64,000 nt of DNA from Ipomoea triloba (GCF_003576645.1 NC_044920.1:25438686-25502685), one strand, 5' to 3'. Positions 37,072 through 50,700 are shown, numbered from the stretch's first letter. Notes: a model not told the origin generated them from the letters alone. Made by a program: numbers and translations.

Positions 37072-38589
37072 TTTTAAAAATTTAAAAAAATGAAATTTTA
37101 ATTTAAGTTACCCCAATATAATTATTTTGATGTTATGAAAAAGTTCACCACTGTTATTTACTTTGAATTAAATTTATATTGTAACCCTAGTTAGTAAAAA
37201 TTACAAGAAGATAAAGTAGACTAAATTATTCAAAATTCTTAGTTATTTGTGATATAGATTTAATTACTCAAGGGAAAATGACAGTTTTATTTCATTAATT
37301 ACTCGATCCATGAATTACTACCCTACACAAATATTCCATCTCACTTGTGTAAAGTGATAATTTTAGTCCACAACTAACAAATTATGTTAATATTAATAAT
37401 GCATTATAAATTTATAAGTTATTGAGGGAAACCTTAATAATTTTTTTATTTATTTGTATTACATAATTAATTAATCATTGAATTTGACAGTAGACACTTT
37501 TTTTTTTTTTGCAATTAGAGCGTAGCTAAAAATTAACATTGTACTTCAAATTCTTAAATTATTGAAAGACATATTAGTCATTTCATAGTTTTTAAATTCC
37601 CTCAACTAAATCCTCATATATACCGATTCTCTTTATTTGTAATAAAGAATTACTAGTTTTCTAAGATTATAAACATGTATCTACTTAGCTTTAGTTTCAA
37701 AGTTAAATGTCAATTTACTGGTTAGAAAATGAATTTATCTTTCTAAATAATCAAGGTGATATTTATATACTTGGTTTCATATTTATTAATGTAATATATG
37801 ACCAGTATGTATTATTTGTAATATTTTTGTTTCTTATATATTTGTATCATATTTATATATTAGTGTTTCTTACATATTTATATATAAACATTACATTTTC
37901 ATTTTGACTAAACTTATCTGTGAGACAGTCTAACATAAATTTTTATCCTTGTGTGTTAAAAGATCAACTTTATATATATGTGCTCAGGCTCAAACTTTGT
38001 GAATACAATCTGAACCAAATTCAAATTAGTGGCGTAACTTGTAAAGGTGTTATTTGAAAATAAATAAATAAATATGAAACAGGGTAGGCTAGGGAATGCA
38101 TGCCATGAGGCTCAGAATTTGGGATAAGTAAAGCACGAGTACACTGATGAGCTCTCTTCCCCAGTACACATGAATATTGTTAAACCCTAATCTGCCAACT
38201 TTCTTCTGCTTTGTCTTCTACCTCGAGCTCTATGCTTAAACCCTAATCTGCCACCCTGCCCTCAGGCACTTAAATTCTATTCTTAGCAGTGTAGTCTAGT
38301 CTTGTAGATACATGTTTTCAGGTGTAACAGTATCACAGTATGTATATAATGTGTATGGTTAACCAGTATTATATTAATTTAAGCCAAGAATCTTATAGCA
38401 TATAGTTCTATAAATTAGATTCTCTATATAAGAAATTTTTATATATATCAAATCTTATTTCCTTGTATATAAAAAAGATGTATTAAGTAAAAATAGTGTT
38501 TTCAGGGTATTTTGTTGACTCTTTTCACCTCCCTGCCATATGCATCTTTCTATAACAAATTGTATTTGTATTTAGTGTTTTCTCGACAT

Positions 38590-38672
38590 GCCTCCACTGA
38601 GACTCAAACCTACCCCTTTCATGTGGGAGTGCAACCGGGTGACACTCGACCACAACATCTTGAAGGTTAGAA
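38590..38672 (-). repeat. SINE-like tRNA-derived fragment
   Basis: The reverse complement has GTTGTGGTCGAGTGTCAC (A-box-like) and GGTAGGTTTGAGTCTCAG (B-box-like), about 35 bases apart. It is a plausible plant SINE head and not a functional tRNA. Confidence 0.4.
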
Positions 38673-39257
38673 TTATTTTAATTAATTGTTTATTTGGATA
38701 AGTAATGCTATTATTGGAAAACAAACGCTGACAGAAACGTCACACTTTTTTTGGGAACTGTAATTTATACGGGTACGGAAAATTGATGGATTTTCATTTT
38801 GTTAAACTTCATAACGTACATAGGTCATCATGCTACGAGGAACTAAGAAAGCGATCACTCCATGCTATGATTCTTGATTTTATAAAATTATTATTATTAT
38901 TATTATTATTATTAGGGCATCACTAATCTTTCGTCTTTTATCTACCGATTTCTTCCACATCACCATATAATAACATCTCATATTTTCTCTTCAATCCGTC
39001 TTATTTTTCTTCTCTTTTTTTTTAAACGGCTTGATTTAGTTTTTTTTAATAAAAAAAATTATATATATAATGATATAAGAGCTGTATTATACAATATTTT
39101 GGTAAAAAATAATCTTTTCTAACTGTTACCCTATACATGCATCCACAATATATTTTATTGTCTTTTTCAATAATAATAATAATGTATAGACATTATATAT
39201 TGAAGTACTATATAAGTTATTTTCTAAACTATAAATATCAAATTTATAAAAATAGTT

Positions 39258-39259
39258 TA

Positions 39260-39316
<57 letters not shown>

Positions 39317-39317
39317 C
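39258..39317. repeat. (ATT)n microsatellite
   Basis: About 20 perfect ATT units; likely length-polymorphic. The Tyr-rich ORF over it is an artefact of the repeat. Confidence 0.95.
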
Positions 39318-40611
39318 AACTTAATTGTATGAAAATAATAAAAAAAAAATTATTGTATTTACAAGTGATGGTTTTTTGATTGAGTAATTAATATGTGAGG
39401 AGTAGGGTAGAAGCTAGGTAGGAATAATGGTGCGATGCGAAATAGCTAATACTCTCTCTCTCTCTTCCCAAGAGAAATAGCTAATACTCTTTTGGTCATT
39501 TGGACAATTACAAGTTTATACATGTTTCTACCTTTTGAACTATGTATTTCAACTTAGAATTGGATGTTTTTCAACTTAGAAATGAATAGATAATTTCCTT
39601 CCTTTTATAGGCCTTCTAGGATAGTTGAAAGTCCCCATGCTCACCCGCAACATTCTAGGTTGTGTTGTTCACCCTGCAACATTGGTCAATCATTATACTA
39701 TAGACCATGATTCACCTTATAAGATGAACTACTAACATAATATTTATTTTTAGTATACTAATATTTATTTTTAATACATTAAATATTTTTTACTAAAAAT
39801 TTATTCCGTACTACTTAAAAATTAACATTCAATACATTTAATACAATCTTAAATAGTGACGGTTAGTTTTCGTCACCCACCCAAGAAGAGAGAGTCGCTT
39901 TGTATACTCAACACAATACGACAAGCGTAAACTCGTGGGAGTCGTGGCAACCACATTAAACATAGGATTATAGCCTTATAGGACCAACGAGGACAAGAAT
40001 TACCTTAAAAAATATCTAGTTCTTGGTAGGGTCCACTCACCAATATCAAATCCTTATCGATAAAAATTAGGTTCGAAGGGATTGATGATCATGAATGAGT
40101 TTGCGTCACACATTCCCTTCTAGACCACACCCGTGTCAAGAATACATTGTCAATCTTCAAATTAATTTGATATTAAAATCTTTTGATTAAAAAAAAAAGG
40201 TTAAAAGTTCGATCGTGTAAAAAAAATTACTCCATGAGTCTCCCAACACATAAAATAAGACAACCTCGTCAAATACAAAAGTTATTCTCTATTCACTCAG
40301 TCATCCCTTCCTGAGTTTCACCGAGAATTTCAGACTTATTCCGTGAACCATCGCTCTTCATACCTAACATGGACTAAAAAAACAAGAAATATAAAAAGGT
40401 GGTTGACAGACAAACATCTGTTATTGGATCCTTAGTGGAAAACTGGAAAGTTGATGATCAAAACAAGGGATCCTAACCAATTTGGGATTGATTAATGGTT
40501 CATCAAGTTGGATGGGCTTATCTTACTTTCCACGTTAATCACATTTATGGGAAGATTATTAAGATTATCTCTTAGCATAATTAGTGCAACAAATCTTGAT
40601 AATGGAGGAAG

Positions 40612-40896
40612 ATGCTTACCTCGTCACCAATATTGCTTCTGCTTCTTCCTCCATTGGTGTTGGGGCCGGGGCTCTTGACTTCTTTCAGGCCGGTATCAAA
40701 CATGGCATCGGGAGAACACAGAAGATCAAGCTTCTATACACGAGGAGAAAGAAACAGATTACATGAACCTAGGCCACGCCAATGTCTGAGAAGAGCAAAG
40801 GCCTCGAGACAGAAGACACTTCCGCCAGCAGAACAATCTGTCGTTCATGAAAATTGGCATTCATCAGCTCCTGCTCGAAACAGGAAAATGCAGTGA
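40612..40896 (+). other. Coding-like patch, unidentified
   Basis: A 94-codon ORF with no proper exon structure. The part after about 40715 is rich in Arg and Lys (RGERNRLHEPRPRQC) and its base composition is more even than the flanks. On the minus strand the same DNA has an AG acceptor and a GAG/GTAAGC donor (about 40608-40728). No family recognised; possibly a decayed exon. Confidence 0.2.
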
Positions 40897-42467
40897 CAGA
40901 AAACAAGGGAAACGACACCAAGTGTCGTGAGAATCCAAGCCAAAAGGGAACACAACAACAGGTAATGGGAGATTAATCGGAGATTTTCTAACAACTGAAC
41001 CGCAAACATGTAAAAAATCAAGAATTATGGTTTGGTTGGCACAGCTCCTAAAATGCATGTCAATTAATAAATGAATGAAAATCACTAGAAGGAGATGTCG
41101 GGGTAAGAGTATTACAACTTACGCAGGTTTGGAAGTTTCTTGCCGAAAGCACTCATTCCATTATGGCTTAATAAGATCCAAGAGAAGAGGGGTCTCTACT
41201 CTCTACACATTTATTATCTTAGATCCAATAGAAGGATTTCTTTCCAAACCTAATCTAACTTGTAAAAGCAAATGCATAAGAACAGAAATCATTAATATAG
41301 ATGATTTCCAAAGTAATCCGTCATAACTACTGAAAACGGTAGAATATAAATATGTAAAGAGGGCTGAAACACAAACAAGCCTGAATTCCATGTCAATCAA
41401 GCCTGTCGTGTTCTGATCTCTTGCTTGTAAAGTGGCATCCATTTCCTATAAAGCATTTCAAGACTTTGGCAATGATCAAACCAATATCCGTTTCCTAGAA
41501 ACAGAATTAGAAAGCAGCCACACTCAGCACTCCAGAAATATTATGTGATGTCAAGTAGTGATACAAGGAATGAAACTAAAAGCACTAATGAATCAGCATT
41601 ATTACCTTAATAACCTGATGATCGACATACTCTTCATAGAATGTCAAGTAGGCTTCCCATAAAAATTAGTAAAATTTGCTTAGATTTTTATTACTTATGA
41701 AGCCACTTAGAAACTACTCTGTACTTTAATTGCTAAATATGCACTATGGAACATCAAAGTAGATTTTTTAAATTGAATATATTACCTTATTAAAAGTCGC
41801 TATTATCTAAGTTCAGAAACATTAGTAGCAAGAACTTGGTGCTGTTGTGAAATGTGAGCACTCAAGCGTGTGAGTATGTGCATTTCTATTTGGAGCCATG
41901 CAATTGAAGAAAAGTTTCCAACTGGGAAATAGAACATAAGGTTTGAGAAAAAAGGAGAGCGTTTTATACTGAAAAAAGACAACACAGACAGATATAATAG
42001 GATCAAAAGAACACGTTTTTCTTGTCCAGCACGCTGATAAAATAGCTATTGTTTTCTTCTGAGAATAAAGTTTAAGGGAACAGACAAGAGAAACAAATGC
42101 AGTATAGTCTGTATATGTAAATATTGAGTTTTATTCTTCACAAACAATGAAGATCAACAACAAGAAGATATTGGCTGAGGAAGCCCACTGAGAACAATTT
42201 GTAACAGCTGAAATAATCTTATAGGTATTAAGATCTCCATACTTTATGAGGTAAATCCCCAATCATATAATCAGCTCTGAGATGTATATACAACCTAAAA
42301 GCTTTGATCCAAAACTTTTCATGGTTTGGAACCATGTATATGCCTTGCTATTTGCTTGGTTAACTGCCGGTTTCTGTGACACTGTTAGATTGGCTAACGA
42401 AGGCTGAAGTCATCACTTGAGATGGACTTAAAGGCAGAGTATGGTGGAATGTTGCACAGACAAATCT

Positions 42468-43517
42468 TTATGATGTGTGCAAGCGAACCTTCTCAAGTTG
42501 TATTGGCCAATCTTCTCCAAGTATACGAGGATTTAACTCCATTGCCACACGGAAGTCCTCCATTGAAATGGAAGGAGATTCCTTCATCTTTTGAATATAT
42601 CTGACGTTTGTTATCCCATTTAAAATAGGTACAGCTTGATGCTGGACAACCTTGTGCCGTGACTTTGAAGCAGCTAAAGCCATGCAAGGTTTTATCAGTC
42701 TCTTCATGTAACCATCCAGCCCGTTGTTTAACAAGTTAACACAATCAGTTGAGATCTTCAAGCCCTCTGCTTCCAACTTCTGTTCCAACCTTTTCTTGAG
42801 GGAGCTGGTATCGGGCAACTCTCCGGTGCTGTGGCAGGTCTCTCTGTTAGGGAAAGAAGCTGATCCATGAAGTAATACCTTCTTCGTCGCCCTTGCAATC
42901 ATTGAGACACCAAAGGGAGCTGTGACAGGGCTTTTACTGTAAATCCCCGGACTGCCAGCCTGTTCAACCTCTTCTCCATCTTCAACAGAAGTCACTTCAA
43001 CAGGATGCCTGCTACCCAAGGATAACAGCTCAGTAGCACTTTGCTGCTCTTGAACTTTTGGAGCAGAATCTTCACAAATAGCAGTATGAGTCTTAACATG
43101 AGGCCCCAAAGGGCTCGGTCGGTCTAGGAACTTGCGATCACGAAAGGTATGAGTCCTCCCTTTTCTAGGAGACAGAGGAAACACATCCCTGCACAGTGAC
43201 TGAATACTGCTGCCTTGACACCCATCCGGCACTTTCACATTCAAAGAAGCTAGCATTTTGTTGTCTTTCGTCGGGGGAGTGTCGGCAAAACTAGCATTTT
43301 TTATAAGCGCTCGGATGAGTGCATTATGAAGGCAGATGTTCTCTCTCCCCAGCATACTAACACACAGCTTATCAAATTCCAATTTGTTAACCTTTAATCG
43401 AATAAATCTCGACAACAGGCTAAAGTACATCCCCGCTTTCTGTTTACCAATCTTCCTTACAATCTGAAGCTTCAGCTCGCCAGTGTTGATTCGGGGACAA
43501 CGCCGAGCTCCCGGCAT
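42468..43517 (-). CDS. SAGA complex subunit ADA1/HFI1-like protein
   Basis: A structural subunit of the SAGA transcriptional co-activator (HFI1/ADA1/STAF42 family), acting in the nucleus with GCN5 and TAFs. The coding region is a single exon of 349 aa from the ATG at 43517. The N-terminal SAGA-Tad1 region (residues about 10-75) reads LKLQIVRKIGKQKAGMYFSL, FDKLCVSMLGRENICLHNAL and IRALIKNAS, typical of plant members. A variable Ser/Pro-rich middle follows, then the C-terminal histone-fold-like part (LKKRLEQKLEAEGLKISTD, LLNNGLDGYMKRLIKPC, ISMEDFRVAMELNPRILGEDW, residues about 240-340). A 5' UTR intron is likely at 43661-44035 (acceptor TTGTATAG, donor GAG/GTAAGTG). Length is normal and no break is seen. 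Confidence 0.93.
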   Translation of the reverse strand: MPGARRCPRINTGELKLQIVRKIGKQKAGMYFSLLSRFIRLKVNKLEFDKLCVSMLGRENICLHNALIRALIKNASFADTPPTKDNKMLASLNVKVPDGCQGSSIQSLCRDVFPLSPRKGRTHTFRDRKFLDRPSPLGPHVKTHTAICEDSAPKVQEQQSATELLSLGSRHPVEVTSVEDGEEVEQAGSPGIYSKSPVTAPFGVSMIARATKKVLLHGSASFPNRETCHSTGELPDTSSLKKRLEQKLEAEGLKISTDCVNLLNNGLDGYMKRLIKPCMALAASKSRHKVVQHQAVPILNGITNVRYIQKMKESPSISMEDFRVAMELNPRILGEDWPIQLEKVRLHTS

Positions 43518-44160
43518 TTTGCCTCCAAAATTTCGTTTTCACTGACCAACCAAACAGTTAAAAGGCCATAAATTCCAACGACTCCATAGCCGCTCTTTTT
43601 CAACCCTAGCTCATAATTGTCTCCATCTCCAAAGTCAATCTCTTACAGCAAAACCTCTGCCTATACAACACAAAATCAAATTCTGCAGGGAAATGCACAA
43701 AGCCCAGGCAGAATATAAACTCATGTCATCATCAAATCACTTCAACTATTCAATTAACTCAACCAATTCCTTAACCAATAAGCAATTAAGCAAAAAACAT
43801 CACACTCCCATACAAAATCAAAATTCAATTTTTTAAGAAAAAAAAAAAAAGAATCCAAGAAAGAACTGATCCAATGCTAATACAGAAGTTTAATTAACCC
43901 CAAGCGAAAACTTCCACTTAAAAGCTCAAATCTTTGCGTCAAACATTGATTGAAAAATTAAACACATCGAACTCGGGCAAATAGATGATAGATTCAAGCA
44001 GAAAAGAATAGTGAAAGCAAAAGAGGAACACTTACCTCAGCCAATGGAGCTTCAGAAATCAACAAATTTGGGGAACACGAAGTTGGATCAGTAAGATGAT
44101 CGAAGCGCGAGAGAGAAAGGTTAGGGCTTGAAAGCGGTGGCGTTTCCGAAGCTTCTGCTT
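43518..44160 (-). other. 5' UTR with intron of the ADA1-like gene
   Basis: Minus-strand splice signals delimit an intron at 43661-44035: donor GGCTGAG/GTAAGTG and acceptor TTGTATAG/GCAGAGG. The leader exon would run from 44036 to about 44160. There is no coding potential within it. Confidence 0.6.
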
Positions 44161-44455
44161 CTGGTCATTAGTCAAAGGGCAACCTTTTTCTTTTTAAATT
44201 TGTGCTCTTCGGTGAATCGGTAGTGATTGGTCAATACTCACTGAGGTAGTCTCAGCTTCTTGTATCTATTTTGATAACGACTTGCTTCAATCCACTCTTT
44301 CATTTCTCTATTTTTTATTCCTACTTTCTGTTTCCTAATTTACAAATTATTACCCCTCAGTCAATAAGTGACGAATTGAAAGACTATGATTCTCATGTAG
44401 TGTGTGATAGGGTTATAAGCAATCATTATTGTATAATTGTATGAATCAGGGTCCT

Positions 44456-44823
44456 AGTATTGTCAAAGCGGGTTGGCCCGTCCCATTAAATCCGTCCCAC
44501 TGCGGGCCTAATTTCTGACGGGCTATTGCGAGCCATCCCGTTAGGCCCGCGAGCTAGAGTTCATGCAACCCTAGTCCGTCCCGCGCGGATTGGCGGGCCC
44601 CGCGGGCCGGCCCACGTGCTTTGACTTTTTTTTTTTATTCTTTTATTTTTTTTTATATATATTCACAGTATTGTGAATATATATAGTGCAGGTTCGCAAG
44701 TCTTAGCGGGTTAAGCCCGTTAGGCCAGCTCTTTCGCATGCCATCTTTTTTGTAACCCTAACCCGCCCCCCTGTGGGGCGGGGGCGGGTCAACCCATGGG
44801 CTTCGACCCATTTTGACGGTACT
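44456..44823. mobile_element. GC-rich TIR element (MITE)
   Basis: The ends are TAGTATTGTCAAAGCGGGTT and, inverted, TAGTACCGTCAAAATGGGTC. The interior is rich in GGCCCGTCCC and GGGCGGGT motifs. A 14-bp perfect palindromic arm pair (44654-44667 and 44672-44685) sits in the centre. Non-coding. Confidence 0.6.
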
Positions 44824-44824
44824 A

Positions 44825-45047
44825 GTCCACACAACTGTGTGAACCATAAATAAAAAAATACATTTTTAATATACTAAAAGTACATTATTTAGAGTATATT
44901 ATTTAAGTACTAAAAGTATATTATTTTATATATACTATGAAATAATGTACTTTCAGTACAAAAATAATGTACTTTTAGTATAATAATAATGCACCTTGTA
45001 TTCATGGTTCACACAGCTATGTGCACCATGGTCCACACAATAATTTG
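44825..45047. mobile_element. Small foldback element with tandem core
   Basis: The left end has CCACACAACTGTGTGAACCA. The right has the inverted TGGTTCACACAGCTATGTG then ACCATGGTCCACACAATAAT. The core repeats CTAAAAGTACATTAT-like units. It resembles the element at 47365-47752. Confidence 0.55.
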
Positions 45048-45059
45048 TTGGTTACAAGT

Positions 45060-45860
45060 CTGAAGTTAATCCTATGGAATTTACAAGTGCACCGTCTGAT
45101 CTCAAGAGAATTTATATGTGTACTTTTCGATCTTAGGAGGATCTATATGTGCACTTTTTGATCTCAAGGGAGCTTACTACTTACTACTGTACTTACCGAC
45201 CTCACTAGTGTATTTTCTGACCCGAGTAGTACATGCATATTTACCGGTCACATTATTAGTAGTAGACATCCCATTCGTCCTATCAAAAGACCTCATGATC
45301 GCGCCTATTAGTAATTTAGTATACATCTCGGTTGCGCCTACCAGTAGACATTCCGATCGCGCCTATCAGTAGATCTCCTGGTCGCCTTGTTAATAGACTT
45401 CTCGACCAGCCTCATCAAAAACCACACAACAGTCACCAAGCGTCTCATTATGTGGTTAGGCTTTTAAGGGCATTTCGCAAGCATAGCTTCACCGCCCAAT
45501 CCCCCATAGGACACATGGAGGAGCAATCGACATGTGTCCCCTCTCTGTATAAAGGGCATTTGTTGTACTTTGTAGGGGGGTTGCCTCTCCCAATTCTTAC
45601 CTCGCTCCAGTTGGAGCCTCCTCAACCTCGTGCAATCGGACTCTTAGTTGACCTCCCAGTCACACCACTCACCTTTAGTTAGTTTCCCAACTGGATCATT
45701 CTATCCTTAGTTAACTTTCCACTCACGTTTCTCCTACTTATATTTCAATAGAACATAGCGTTGTAGCTCGAAAATTGTACTATTCAACATTTATAGTGGA
45801 TTTTGGCCTAGTCCAACCCAAAAAGTCTCGTGACTTTTCCCTTTCTGAATTTTCACGTAA
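45060..45860. repeat. Degenerate dispersed repeat, copy 2
   Basis: Shares with 9045-9485 the GTGCACTTTTTGATCTCAAG-like units at the left and the TAGTCCAACCCAAAAAGTCT-like block at the right. Two overlapping ORFs of 84 and 116 codons show no resemblance to known proteins. Confidence 0.45.
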
Positions 45861-46820
45861 AGTGTTTTATCTTGTTATTCCATTTGTACTACTCATCCTA
45901 ACTATACAAACTAACCCGAATTAATTTGCATTATATTAACAAGACAAAAACTTGTGAGACCGTCTCACCATGAGACAGGCCGGGTCAAGATGCAAATGTA
46001 ACACTTATATGTACAAATGTCATACTTATATGCTCAAATGTAATACTAATTAGGAATAAAACTTTTGTTACTTATAAGGGTAAATGTAATACTTTTAAGG
46101 GAAAATACAATACTTTTACATTTGATTTAAAAGTATTACATTTTTCCTCGAAAGTATTATATTTGCCCTTATAAGTAAGAGGCACTTGTCAACATTACTT
46201 ATTATGAAAAATGTATTACTTTTTCTCTTATAAGTAACAAAAATTGTATTCTTGATTAGTGTTATATTTGAGCATATAAGTATGACATTTGCACATATAA
46301 GTATGTTATTTGCATGGTGCTTTGACCCGACCCGACCCGTCTCACGAATAAGGATCCGTGAGACGGTCTCACACAAGTGTGACTCTTGCTCTTTATTATA
46401 TTTAGTAGATTTAAGAGTCAACTCATGTGTAGTCTGAGTTAAGTCAAAAAGAAGTTAAAGTCTAAGTTTTTTGTGTAGTTATTTATTATCTGCATATATG
46501 TAATATTCAAATTTCGCTGAACAAAAAACATAATGATATATTGAATAAAAATTTAATATTAAATGCCTTACATTATTTATATAGCAAACCAAGTAATTTG
46601 GGATAGTGGATAAGTGAAATGCAAATACAAATGTAAAATTATTGAAGGTTTAATAGGTATGATAGACTACTAATATTATATTTTCCTCCAAAATTTTACT
46701 CCAATGTTGACCTTTTGACCTAGCAATATGATTCTTTATATTCATGGGATGTCCATCCCATGATCCCATCAAGTAGTAAGCAGCAAATGTAATAGAGGAA
46801 TTTGACATTACTTTTAACTT
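45861..46820. other. AT-rich spacer, imperfect inverted repeat
   Basis: The block about 45955-46130 (ACTTGTGAGACCGTCTCACC, then AAATGTAATACTT repeats) returns inverted at about 46130-46380 (GTGAGACGGTCTCACACAAG), making a MITE-like palindrome of about 425 bp. No gene seen. Confidence 0.5.
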
Positions 46821-47160
46821 CTTTTTTTTTTTTGGTGAGAGGGAGGGACCTAAGGTCCCAGGGATTAGCGGAGCCTACAATTTGTTACACACGAAGCATC
46901 ACGAGGAAGCAAATCAGCCAGACCATCCGGCGGTCGGTCTAGGATCGTTGTACCCCACAGCGTGTTCTGACCCATGTTCGTCAGGAAGTCAGCACATTGA
47001 TTACCCTCACAAAAGATATCAACCACCTCGATCTTTTGGAATTGACTCAAAAGAAGCTTGCAATTCACAACTAAAGTGTTGAGTTCTGATGATGCATCAT
47101 ATCAGCTTTCTTGAGGATGACTTGAGCCATGGCTTCCGAGTCTGTTTCGGGATGCATCAG
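46821..47160 (-). mobile_element. LINE 3' fragment with RNase H-like domain
   Basis: The minus-strand reading contains DSEAMAQVILKKADMM and then VDIFCEGNQCADFLTNMGQ, the RNase H-like C-terminal motif of plant L1-type retrotransposons. A T run at about 46820-46833 on the plus strand is the poly(A) tail. It is 5'-truncated and not functional. Confidence 0.8.
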
Positions 47161-47364
47161 TTTTATTAATAATCACTTAATCTCATATCATAAAGCCATA
47201 TTTAACATTAATGTGAATTTTCTGGACAAAACTCAATTGATCAACCAATCAAAATAAGATTTTATGTTTAGCTTTGATAGTAGCTGCAAAGTACAAGTTC
47301 ATTCTCCACCTGTCTTCCAAGCATGAGTGGCGTGGTTTATCTATTTGCCAATAATTACTGTGTG

Positions 47365-47752
47365 GGCCACGGTCCAAAAACATATAAAGTACATTGTTCT
47401 AACTTATAAAAAATACATTATTCTAACACACAATACATTATCTTAACTCATAAAATACATTATTTTATCATAGAAATTTCATTATTTTTACACATAAAGT
47501 ACATTATATATTATTTTAGCACATAAAGTATATTATTCTAACTCATAAAATATATTATCTTACTTAAAAAATTTCATTATTTAACACATATAAAATACAT
47601 TATTCTAACTCATAAAATACATTATTTAACTCTAGAATGTTCATTATCCTGATACGCACACGAAATAAGAATTTTTTTAAAATTTTTTTACATCAAAACA
47701 ATATCATTTTGAACCGTAATCCACACAACTTTCATGCACAATAATTTGCCCC
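47365..47752. mobile_element. Foldback element with a 20-25-bp minisatellite core
   Basis: The left end TGTGTGGGCCACGGTCCAAA matches, inverted, the right end (TTTTGAACCGTAATCCACAC). The core, about 47385-47645, is some ten imperfect units around CTCATAAAATACATTAT. It is another member of the minisatellite-bearing class. Confidence 0.6.
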
Positions 47753-50700
47753 TATTTGCCTCCTCCAGGAGCAATGAATCTAAAAAAGGTAGGCATCAAA
47801 TATTAATTATGAAGTATAACAATTTGAAACCATCATGTGATATTATATCCACTTTCGGCTATATTTCCTTATTTGCCAACTTGCTTTGCAACTTGCGGTT
47901 TACCTATAATTAGACCAAATCAAATGTCTTTTCCACCTACTCCCCACACCTTATGGAGCATATTATAATTCAATTTCCCTGTCTTTAAAAATAAACTTGC
48001 AACCACCAGCAATATGATAATTAAGAAAAAAAAAACCTAACAGATAATACTAGTTTTCCTATATAAAAGGTCACCGAATCATCACCATGATTTAACTCTT
48101 CACATTCATGTCCAATGTGGAGATCCTTAAAGTAAGAGCTTTTGCTTTTAAAAAATCAAGAGATTATAATAGAAATATAAAATTCAAAGAAATGATAAGG
48201 ATTTATATATGAATATTATTAATGCAATTCATGAGTTGGTAAGGATGAATTGAAATTACCACTTGTAATATATATATTCAGTAAAAATTAAATTTTTGTG
48301 CGAATTAGATAACACTCCAGATAAAATTAAATCGCTTATATCAGCTGATTGCTCGAGAGTTGGGGCTCATCAGGTATGGTGGGGGCTGGCGAGTTGTTTG
48401 CGTAAGATCCAAGAAGATAGCCTACCTCTATAACTCTATTATCTCGTCCACTTCATGCCCCATATGCCTTTTTGTTTAATTGTTCCTAACCTATACATTA
48501 TACCCATTATTAATTTCTATTTTACATAATTAATATTATCTTCACATCATTTCCCTATCAACTCGACGGATAAATCATCAACATGTTACTTTAATAATCT
48601 TATCTTAGCAACACACTTTTTCGCATTAGTTGATAAACTCAATAAAATTAATGCAATGCAACACCATGGATATGATTGAATATTATACATTAAGGACTTG
48701 AGGTAAGATGTCCTGTCACACCTCTATGCACAACCCAAAAGCCACCTCTATCTACAACTATACAAGTCACTTTCTACCGACTAATGTTTATCCGCCGACT
48801 CTTAAAGACAGCGTTTGGAATCTCAACAGTTTGGAGCAAACCGTTGAGTTACCAAATGGTTTTTTGACGTTTTGACTTTTGGTCAAAACACCAAAAATGG
48901 CGGATCCGTCAAAGTTTTAACGAATCCGCCATTTACCAAACATAGTCTATGTCTGTAAGAGGGTATATACGTTCTACGGAGTATTATTTTTAATGTATTT
49001 TTTAAAAATAATATACATAATTCAAAATTTGTGAATTAATTTTATATTACGAGTTTATATGAGCATAATCTGAATTAGTTTTATAGTGATGAAAATATGT
49101 GATGACATATGCAAAAGAAGAAGAAGAAGAAGAAGAAGAAGTCATATTCAACGTAATCTAGATAATCCCATAATGCACCAGTCAAAATACACAAAAGAGT
49201 TTTCCAAAATAGGTGACCGAGTACGTGAAACATGATTCTCATACTTAATATCACGAGTTCAATTTTTTCCAACATCCTTTCTTTTGAACTTATTTATAAG
49301 GTATTTCTAATGTGATTTATGAATTTTACGCACTATAAAAGTTTGTCTAATACATATTTGTAAATAGTGAAGATAGATTTTTGTCATCACTAAAAACAAT
49401 ACATGGAACTATGGAAGAGTCGTTGTTGGCCAACTTGCCATGCAAAGCTAAGAGAGTACTTAAGAGAAATAATAATTTAGTAGGCTAATAATTCACTCTT
49501 AATTGCATGTTTTGACATAATCACTTAATAAATTTCTCCCGACCGTTCCAGTTCCCGTGGGACAGGAATCTAGATTATATACCATGGACGTCGTACGATT
49601 CATTATGCACAAGATCTCGAGGTGGTAAAGCACTGCTTTTCTTACCAAAGTCAAAGGAATACGTGTATTCAACAGCTAACACAACCGCTCCAAACCCTTA
49701 TCTAAATCAACCTATTTTAGTGGTTTCAATGGTAACTAGATCGCTAAGAATTTCAACCAAATTACCTTTTATATAAAGTCAAAGATTTATATCGCTTAAT
49801 GATAACGTTATTGAGATTTAACTTAATGATGACAAATAATTATTTACACCCTAAACGTGAAGATCAAAGCACCTTACGCGTCGTTTGGTTGGACGACAAA
49901 AAATATGAGAGAAATGAATTATAACTTGGTGAGAAAAGAATAAGGTAGGTAGAAGTTAAGACCTTGTGATTTAGTAGCACTTGATTGCATTCTCATATGG
50001 AATGGGTGGATTCGAGTCTCATTGGAGACGATATTGACCAATAAAAGGAAGGAATTATTCCGTAGAATTGTAATTTTCTCCAACTTTTATCTCTGTGACT
50101 AGTTGAGCTGCACATGCAAGCATTTTATAGTATTATTAAATGTTTGTTCTAAAAAATAATGTTGTTTAAACTCTTTGATTTACTAGAAAATTCAAAGTCG
50201 TTACATGAAAGTATATTTTGAGTAAAAAATTTAGCATTCCCTTGCTTAGGTGAAATGGTGGGATCCTTGTTTGATTTTTTTAATATCATCCTTCCTTAGT
50301 ACTGGGACGCGCATATATCAAAAGCTCAGTGTGCAATTTGAATGAGATGGATTTTTTATTTAAAATTCCAAATGAGTTTACACAAAATTGGAGCCAAAAA
50401 GGGAAAAAGTTTAATATGGAAAAGTTTTCTATCAAGATAATGGAATTTAGTGAAATTTCTTTTGTATCGTACAAGAAACGACTTTCATATGTGAATGTGC
50501 TCCCGAGAAACATATGGTACTCTATTCCATTACATACATGGATTGGGTAAAAGAATCAGACCCCGTCTCTCTTGAAATCTTGAATATGTCAATAATTGTA
50601 CTAATCCACATATGTCTCTCTCCCATCAATCGGTATAAAATTAACAAACATCTCTCATAAACAATCAAACTTAAAACATTGTTAGTTAATATTTAAGCTT

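Larger units (their letters stand above)
37081..42467. other. AT-rich spacer, no clear gene
   Basis: Contains a SINE-like fragment (38590-38672), an (ATT)n of about 20 units (39258-39317), a shorter (ATT)n at about 38889-38914 and a GC-richer coding-like patch (40612-40896). The right part (about 41450-42467) may include the 3' UTR of the ADA1-like gene. Two direct copies of TAAACCCTAATCTGCCA lie at about 38180 and 38237. Confidence 0.45.

Noticed and set aside
38178..38260. Telomere-like AAACCCTAA
   Set aside because: It occurs only twice as part of a longer direct repeat; there is no tandem array.
40864..41442. ORFs of 73-83 codons on both strands
   Set aside because: No homology recognised, no consistent splice structure, and composition like the flanks.
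49958..50035. tRNA gene
   Set aside because: A- and B-box-like motifs are present, but no cloverleaf with a proper acceptor stem can be drawn, so it is treated as SINE-like.
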